Assembly: GCF_019175385.1 (NCBI RefSeq)
Contig: NC_083341.1
Span: forward strand, 61,289,800-61,353,799
Source of the DNA: Lycium barbarum
Lineage: Eukaryota > Streptophyta > Magnoliopsida > Solanales > Solanaceae
Length of the DNA stretch: 64,000 bases
Reading direction: 5' to 3'
Every line of letters starts with the position of its first letter. Positions within the stretch are counted from its first letter, which is position 1. The translations under genes and the position numbers were made by a program. The notes under the pieces are model-generated. The model was not told the origin of the DNA. It was given only the letters and a program-made list of their open reading frames with translations, and searched no databases. Shown here piece after piece: positions 57,358 to 64,000 of the stretch.

Positions 57358-58328
57358 AAATTTAGTTCTTTCTCTAATAATTGGAACCACTATTACTTAA
57401 AATTAATGTCGTTCTTAGATGCTAAGAGTGCATTCCATGTAAATTTTATTATAAAGAGTTAGATTGTAAATTCGTCGTGAAGCCGAGCTGAAATTTTATT
57501 GTTTCTAACATTTGTCAGTTGATTGAGTTCGCTTGCCAGTCTTTATCACCAAAATGTGGAAATTAAGGTCAGGTAAAATAGTATAGATTTAATTAATAGC
57601 TGTATCCTATATACTATAAGTCTATAATATAAACCTAGATCTAATAATAGATTATCACTCATTTTGAAGTTGTTTGCATCAGCTAGCAAATCAAAGGTGA
57701 GACAAGTTCAGTCATCAATTACGTGACAAAACCAAAGACCGCGACTAGCTAGCTTATATTATGAATGTCACAGAGATATGTATGTTGGTTGAGTTTTAGC
57801 TTTCAAAATCTTACTACAAGAGTCTCTTACCTTCTTTGTTTCTCCATGAAGCTACAAATAAAAATACAATGCTAGTCAGCTTAACAGGCTGGTTTAGTTT
57901 ACTTATTTATAGAAAGAAACAAATAAAAACCTAACTCCAGGCTGCTCTACGATTAACTCTTCGCACAATGAGAAATGGTTCGTAATTATATTGTTACAAT
58001 CAATTGTGAACGTGCATATATAATGCCATATATTGACGGAAGCAAGCCTCAATAGCATTTGTACTAGTGAAATGAAATCTAATTAAAAAATATGTTGTGG
58101 TTCACCAGACGAGGCATTATCCTTCAGGTCTATTTCCATGTGAAAATACACTTGTAAATTAAGTTATATCCAAAAAGAAATTATTAAGACATTAGTTAAT
58201 CCTTTTGTTAAGTTAAGCATGACTTTTGTAGCTTGTAACATGTTTATTCGGTTGAAGTGTGTGATCATTGAAATGAAATAATCTGCCCACCTATTCGTGG
58301 GTTGATGCATTGTATTTAAAATAAATTA
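57358..58328. other. Intergenic, no gene seen
   Basis: AT-rich sequence with no recognisable coding, RNA or repeat feature up to the Copia LTR at 58329. Confidence 0.45.
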
Positions 58329-59351
58329 TGTTGGCACATACCATGAGAGTTTTGATGATTGACTAAGTAAATGAACAACCGCACATGTTTCATAGAGACG
58401 AGTGCAGTGAATAGATCATAGATTGTTGCAGGACAAGAGCAAATGAAACAGGTTTATGGACATGTTCCATCTCAGACAATGAGAAGATTCAGAGGCAAAA
58501 GAACCAGGTCCAAGAACATGTTTCAGGTCACAGTCCTACTGCGAGTAGGATTTGCGTTTTATGGTAAAGATTTGGCAGAACTGTTTGCAGGATTTCTTGC
58601 CATAATTATCAAGATACTTCAGACTCATACAAGGACTGAAGCCGCGTTGAAAAGCAAGAATCCCAAGTCAACTCAAACCCTAACTCTCATTATGGGCCTT
58701 ACCTAGAAGGGATTGAGTTCAGCCGACTTGAGGCAAACCTAGAGCTATAAATATTCAAGTCATACCATGAAGAAATTTTTCACATTCACAAAGAAACAAA
58801 TCAAAATATTGAGCGAACACAGTCAATGCTATATTGAGTGTTCTAATTCCAGAAGTGCCACTTGATACTACGAAGAAGATTAAAGAAGCTGTTCTACAGA
58901 GTTTATGTTTTACAATTCTTGAGTCTAGATTCGTGTATTAGGTTGTTTATCGAGTTGTACCTTTATCCGCTTTCATAGAAGCATAACTTATATGTATAAA
59001 TTGTTAGTCAAATTCAACTTCAAGTTGGGATAGCTTGAAGTGGACTTACTAGCCTAGAGAGATTAGGGAGATAGGAATTAGAGTTTAGTTCCTAGGTTAC
59101 AGAGTTTGTAACTTGAATTTGCACAGGCTCACAGTTGTAATGGAGTTTGAAAAAAATCCTGTAGAGGTATAGGTCATGATTTTTTCACCCTTGTGAGCCG
59201 GGTGGTTTCCACGTAAAATTGATATGTCCTTAGTTTACTGTTTGTTAATATTCCGCAAACATTAGCTTGGAGCAGGTGGAGTAACGTGTTCTATCCCATA
59301 GGTGAAAATCTGGTATTGTGTAGGATAGAAAGTGGGTCATGCAAATTAACA
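58329..59351 (+). repeat. 5' LTR of the Copia element (1023 bp)
   Basis: Starts TGTTGGCACATACCATGAGA and ends GCAAATTAACA. Contains CATGTTCC motifs near 58465 and 58510, a TATAAATA box, and the GTTGTTTATCGAGTTGTA and GTGAGCCGGGTGGTTTCCAC blocks shared with the solo LTR at 29291-46537. An 87-codon frame at 58443 inside it is not a gene. Confidence 0.88.
58746..58753 (+). promoter_or_regulatory. TATA box of the Copia LTR
   Basis: TATAAATA at the position equivalent to 45944 in the sister solo LTR. Confidence 0.5.
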
Positions 59352-59353
59352 AT

Positions 59354-59365
59354 TGGTATGAAAGC
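59354..59365 (+). promoter_or_regulatory. Degraded Met-type primer binding site, Copia element
   Basis: TGGTATGAAAGC follows the LTR end by two bases; the usual plant site is TGGTATCAGAGC, so two positions have changed. Confidence 0.75.
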
Positions 59366-59406
59366 AGGCTTTCTTTAAAAGGTTAACACTTCAAGAAAGG
59401 ATCACG

Positions 59407-60850
59407 ATGAATGCTGCACCACCCCTTGGACACAGTGAAGGATACTCACCTAGAAGGACACCATTGTTCAATGGACAATACTATGAATGGTGGAAAGCTC
59501 ACATGGAGGATCAAGTACATGCTGAGGATTATGAGCTCTAGGATAGGTTATCGAAGGACCAAAATAGCTCATGAAAAAGGCTGATGATGGAACAGAGGTG
59601 AAGAAGGAGAAGAGTGAGTATGTTGAAACTGATTACAATATGTTGGAAAAGAATGCAAAGTCCAAGAATGTCTTGATATATGGATTTGGACCAAATGAAT
59701 ACAACGGAACAGAATCTCAGGATGCACGACTGCCAAACAAATATGGGATGCCCTGCAAAATGCAGTAACTACTCAAGTGAGAAAATTCAGAAAGGCTATG
59801 TTGGCTACAAATTTTGAAAACTTTAAGATGAAGCCAGGAGAAACAGTCTCTAAGATGTTCCACTAGATACACTTCTACAGTAAATGAATTGACCTCGATC
59901 GGTAAGTCTATCACCACAGAGGATTCAGTGGATAAAATCTTGAGAAGCAAAAGATATCGAGACTATGTCTTTGGATGAATTGGTAGGGAACATGAGGACC
60001 TATGAGATGGATATGGACAATTTCATAAAAGAGGCAACGAGCACAAGAAAGTCCTTGGCACTCAAAACCACAGGGAATAATGATGAAGTCGATTTGGCCC
60101 TGATCTCCAAAAACTTCAAAAAGTTCCTTAGAGGGGAAAATCAATATGGCAATCAAAATAACTCCAAAAAAGGAAGGGGTGTTGAAAATTCTCAGGCTGG
60201 GGGATGCTCCAAATGTGAGAAAACTGATCAAGAATTGTCTACTGTGGGAAATAGAATGGAAATAGGAAAGAGCTGAGAAAGAGAGGAAGGAAAAACAGGT
60301 CCATGTCAACAAAAGTAAGGAGGTAGAAAAGGCTATGGTAGTAGCTTGGGGCTCAAATGATGAGTCAGAGGAAGAAATTGATCACTCAGCACTCGTAGGA
60401 ATTGAGGAGCCAAACTTTAAATCGAAGGAGGACTCAACGATAAAGGTCATAATTTAAAAGACAAGCTGGATGTGTTCTCCAAGAAGAAAGTCATGTTCTT
60501 AATGATCAACCTCCTTGATGAACATCACGACATAAGCATAAAGAGGGTTGATGCCCTCTCTCGTGTGAAAAACGAATCCATGGAGATTGAAGTCAACAAA
60601 GCAAAGGCTGAAAAGGAGAATTGGTTCTTAAAGGAACAAGTTACCCAACTAAGTTCTTCCATCCTGGCTCCCAGATCTAAAGTTATAAAGCTAACCATCA
60701 AGACTGGATCAGTTGCGATTAGTGACAAATGACTCAAGGTTGAAACTGAATTGGAAAGGAATAGAGAAGTTGATTTAGAGAGAGAAAATCACAGGCAGAA
60801 AGCATCTCAGTTGCTCTCTACCTTCACCAATCAAACACACAAATTTAACC
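59407..60850 (+). pseudogene. Copia gag (UBN2-type), broken
   Basis: Begins MNAAPPLGHSEGYSPRRTPL, then LFNGQYYEWWKAHMEDQVHA, the conserved start of plant Copia gag (GYSxxRPPxFNGxxYxxWKxxM). The first stop, TAG at 59539, falls where Trp follows YEL in the family. Later pieces in other frames: MKKADDGTEVKKEKSEYVET (59571), ETMSLDELVGNMRTYEMDM-like (59965), then EVDLALISKNFKKFLRGENQ, and a coiled segment with LDEHHDISIKRVDALSRVKN (60510). Zinc-knuckle cysteines are reduced to CSKCEKTDQE. Several frameshifts; no product expected. In intact elements gag forms the virus-like particle. Confidence 0.85.
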
Positions 60851-60949
60851 GCATTGTGAAAATAAATCGTAAGAAAATATATCTGGAAATCGCAAGGAAA
60901 AATACCAAAAAATCTGGTATTTCATTGGATAGAAACACTCCTAAAAAAT

Positions 60950-61185
60950 TGTCAAAAATCGACGGAAAAAATAGACGGCTTGCGTCGGGTTTTTCATTGA
61001 AACCGACGCGGCGCTTTTTGAAAACTGACGGACTGCGTCGCTTAGGTGGTCCGTCGTTTTTTTATCCAATAATTAAAAAAAATTAATAAACTGACGGACT
61101 GCGTCGGTTTTTTTAATTTTTAATTTAAAAAGAAATAATATAAATTTTTTAAAAAAACCGACGCAATCCGTTGGTTTTCTAGAAA
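60950..61185. repeat. CACTA subterminal repeats (CCGACGC motifs)
   Basis: Motifs at about 60981 (GCGTCGGGTTTTTCA), 61002 (AACCGACGCGGCGC), 61030 (GACTGCGTCGC), 61092 (GACTGCGTCGGTTTTTT) and 61157 (AACCGACGCAATCCG). In CACTA elements such motifs bind the element-encoded DNA-binding protein. AT-rich spacers separate them. Confidence 0.7.
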
Positions 61186-61494
61186 ATTTCATCTATGCAA
61201 TTGCTGCATTTTCTGCAGCCACACCTGCACAAAACCAATACAAAAACCAGCACCAAAACCTGCTCAAAACCGACACTAAAATCGTCCAAATCAATTCTAA
61301 AAGAGCTAGAACACATAAAATCACCCTAAGTAACAATCAAACACATCAAACACTATCTAAACACATCAAATACGATCTAAATAGACTTTCAAAGTTCAAA
61401 AATATTTAAATGTCCAACCAAAAGTATCATTAACTAGTTCTACATAGTTTTAACATAAGTCCATAAAGCATAAAACATAAGTCCATTATGAAAT
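61186..61494. other. CACTA interior, no coding seen
   Basis: AC-rich sequence with ACAAAACC/AAAACC(T/G)GC phrases and repeats of ACACATCAAA (61330-61375). No open frame or RNA feature supported. Confidence 0.4.
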
Positions 61495-61698
61495 TCAAAC
61501 TAAAACATAAGTCCCACGACTATATAAATGAACCCTAACCACTTCCGGTTTCAAATACTTCTTACACTGGCAACGAGAACAAGCACACCTAATTACCCCT
61601 TCATTTTTAAAAAGGTGAAGTGACATTGCATGTGTGATAAACTTGTCAACAAATTCATCATGTACACCTACATGATCACTATTATTTATATTATACAT
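61495..61698 (-). pseudogene. CACTA transposase-associated domain fragment
   Basis: A 67-codon frame starting MYNINNSDHVGVHDEFVDKF and continuing ITHAMSLHLF, NEGVIRCACSRCQCKKYLKP and VRVHLYSRGTYV. This matches the Transpos_assoc zinc-finger-like N-terminal domain of En/Spm transposases (FVxxFIxxA, then CPCxxCxN-like, then VxxHLYxxGF). It stops after GTYVLV where the family continues with Trp and the transposase body. No body sequence follows on the minus strand down to 61185, so it is an N-terminal remnant. Confidence 0.75.
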
Positions 61699-61739
61699 TC
61701 ACATACGATCCATCTACAAAAATATACTCACAAATTATT

Positions 61740-62230
61740 GAGGTTATAGAAATATATATTTTAACTTAAGAATTGTAACTTAAAATATAACTTAAGAAAA
61801 CACAATCCCAACCAATTCTAACTTTGAATTCTCAATAACAATTCTAACTTTAATAACTTATGGATTCTAACTTCAATATAACTTTTAAAAGCACAATCCC
61901 AACCAATTCTACATTTGAATTCTCAATAACAATTCTAACTTAAATAACTTATCGATTCTAACTTTAATTCTAAAAATTGAAAAGAAAATCTAGTCAAATA
62001 AAGTCTACATTTTAGTTTAGAGGTTATAGAAATATTATGACTTAAAAATTCTAACTTTGAAAAGCACAATCACAACCAATTCTAACTATGAATTCTCAAT
62101 AACAATTCTAACTTTAATAATTTATGGATTCTAACTTTAATACAACTTGAAAAAGCACAATTCCAACCAATTCTAACTAAGCTAACACAAATACATTGAC
62201 AATGAACATAAACAATAGCACAATCTCAAG

Positions 62231-62281
<51 letters not shown>

Positions 62282-63868
62282 AGTAAACTAGTCAAATAAA
62301 GTTTACATTTTTTCACAAATTCAACATCAATAATTTTTAAAAGCACAATCCCAACCAATTCTAACTTTGAATTCTCAATAACAATTCTAACTTTAACAAC
62401 TTATGGATTCTAACTTTATTATAACTTTGACAAGCACAATCACAAGTTCACAACCAATTCTAACTTTGAAAAACATAATCAATTCTAACTTTAATAACTT
62501 ATGGATTCTAACTTTATTTCTAAAAATTAAAAGTAAATCTAGTCAAATAAAGTCTACGTTTTAGTTTAGAGGTTATAGAAATATGATGACTTAACAATTC
62601 TAACTTTGAAAAGCACAATCACAGCCAATTCTAACTTTGAATTCTCAATAACAACTCTAACTTTAATAACTTATGGATTCTAACTTTAATATAACTTGAA
62701 AAAGCACAATCCCAACCAATTCTAACTAAGCTAACACAAATACATTAACAATGAACATAAAAAATAGTACAATCTCAAGCAAATTTATATATATATATAT
62801 AAAAGTAAACTAGTCAAATAAAGTTTACATTTTTTCACAAATTCGACATTAATAATTTTAAAAGCACAATCCCAACCAATTCTAACTTTGAATTCTCAAT
62901 AACAATTCTAAATTTAATAACTTATGAATTCTAACTTTAATATAACTTTTAAAAGCACAATCCCAACCAATTCTAACTTTGAATTCTCAATAAAAATTCT
63001 ATCTTTAATAACTTATGGATTCTAACTTTAATTCTAAAAATTGAAAAGTAAATCTAGTCAAATAAAGTCTACATTTTAGTTTAGAGGTTATAGAAATATT
63101 ATGACTTAACAATTCTAACTTTGAAAGGCACAATCACAACCAATTCTAACTTTGAATTCTCAACAACAATTCTGACTTTAATAGTTTATGGATTATAACT
63201 TTAATACAACTTGGAAAAGCACAATCCCAACCAATTCTAACTAAGCTAACACAAATACATTGACAATGAACATAAAAAATAGCACAATCTCAAGCAAATA
63301 TATATATATATATATGTATGAAAAGTAAACTAGTCAAATAAAGTTTACATTTCTTCGCAAATTCAACATCAATAATTTAAGAAAGCACAATACCAACTAA
63401 TTCTAACTTTCAATTCTCAATAACAATTCTAACTTTAATAACTTATGGTTTCTAAGTTTAATAACTTATGGATTCTAACTTTAATATAACTTTGAAAAGC
63501 ACAATCCCAACCAATTCTAAAAATTGAAAAGTAAATCTAGCCAAATAAAGTCTACATTTTAGTTTTGAGGTTATAGAAATATTATAACTTAACAATCTAA
63601 CCTTGAAAAAAACAATCCCAACCAATTCTAACTTTAATAACTTATGGATTCTAACTTTAATCTAACTTTGAAAAGCAAAATCCCAACCAATTCTAAAAAT
63701 TGAAAAGTAAATCTAGTCAAATAAAGTCTACACTTTAGTTTTGAGGTTATAAAAATACTATAACTTAACAATTCTAACTTTGAAAAACACAATCTCAACC
63801 AATTCTAATTTTGAATGCTCAATAAAAATTCTACTAACTTATGGATTCTAACAAATAGCACAATCCCC

Positions 63869-63899
<31 letters not shown>

Positions 63900-64000
63900 A
63901 AAAAAAAAAAACAAAACCCTAGTCAAATAAGGTATACATTTTTCCACGAATTCAACATCAATAATATTACAAACAATGATAACTAAGCTAAAACAAATAC
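61740..64000. repeat. Satellite-like tandem repeat field with higher-order structure
   Basis: A basic unit with CACAATCCCAACCAATTCTA, ACTTTGAATTCTCAATAACA and ACTTATGGATTCTAACTTTA (about 90-100 bases) is repeated throughout. Markers within a longer unit recur: AAGTCTACATTTTAGTTT at 62001, 62550, 63065, 63548 and 63724 (spacing 549, 515, 483, 176), and CTAGTCAAATAAAGTTTACA at about 62288, 62812, 63333 and, changed, 63917. (TA)n tracts sit at one place in each long unit (62237-62276, 62787-62800, 63299-63315). No ORF. Confidence 0.9.
63865..63911. repeat. Poly-C (25 C) followed by poly-A tract
   Basis: C at 63865-63889, then A at 63890-63911, replacing the (TA)n tract expected at this point of the higher-order repeat. 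Confidence 0.95.

Larger units (their letters stand above)
58329..60870 (+). mobile_element. Ty1/Copia retrotransposon, 5' part, truncated
   Basis: A 5' LTR (58329-59351), a primer site and a broken gag on the plus strand. No protease, integrase or RT follows; sequence of a CACTA element takes over at about 60850-60950. The right end is therefore cut or displaced beyond the window. Same LTR family as the solo LTR at 29291. Confidence 0.8.
60890..64000 (-). mobile_element. CACTA (En/Spm) transposon, one end and part of interior
   Basis: 60950-61185 has repeated CCGACGC / GCGTCGG motifs in both orientations, a hallmark of CACTA subterminal regions. A transposase-associated domain fragment follows at 61698-61495 on the minus strand, then a field of tandem repeats to the window end. 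The exact CACTA terminus was not found; the join to Copia gag is somewhere between about 60840 and 60950. The transposase reads toward the subterminal block, so this is a deleted copy or its 3' end with most of the transposase missing. Confidence 0.6.

Noticed and set aside
61740..64000. Possible CRISPR-like or phage repeat array
   Set aside because: Plant nuclear context; units are contiguous tandem repeats without unique spacers.

Overview
The window is nuclear DNA of a flowering plant with a repeat-rich genome. The best guess is Solanaceae. The grounds are a tRNA-Ala gene of plant type, a SAUR auxin-response gene, very long Tat/Ogre-type LTRs, a Del/Tekay-like chromovirus with an initiator-Met primer site, foldback elements starting CGGAAAAG, and RTE- and L1-type LINE 3' ends. 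No search was run, so the family-level guess is inference.

Only two features look like functional host genes: a single-exon SAUR gene on the minus strand (26114-26716) and a tRNA-Ala(TGC) gene (55557-55629). Almost everything else is transposable-element sequence, much of it nested.

Layout. 1-7716: 5' end of a minus-strand Ogre-like retrotransposon (degenerate ORF1, primer site, 5.0 kb LTR), inserted into a second Ogre-like element whose 3' untranslated region (7717-9804, with minisatellites) and expanded 3' LTR (9805-21238) lie on the plus strand. That LTR carries a 528-bp tandem duplication and a 1.25-kb Mutator-like non-autonomous element. 21239-29290: a possible LTR remnant, a Stowaway-like element holding a large inverted repeat, and the SAUR gene between hAT-type remnants. 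29291-46537: a three-level nest in which a Copia solo LTR (TSD CTAAC) contains an Ogre-like solo LTR (TSD ATGAC), which contains a complete but dead Del/Tekay-like Gypsy element (TSD TTGGA). 46538-55100: an RTE LINE tail, two hAT-type elements, a second copy of the Mutator-like element (TSD TATTACGAA) and a 5'-truncated L1 LINE (TSD ATTCAAAGTTGA). 55101-58328: the tRNA gene, a 504-bp foldback element with a 9-bp TSD, and two tandem Stowaway-like copies. 58329-64000: a Copia 5' LTR, primer site and broken gag, cut by a CACTA (En/Spm) element with CCGACG subterminal repeats, a transposase-associated domain and a satellite-like repeat field running off the window.

No retroelement here has an intact protein-coding region. 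The main biological content is the order of insertion, the exact target-site duplications, and the way the LTRs and 3' untranslated regions give rise to microsatellites and minisatellites.
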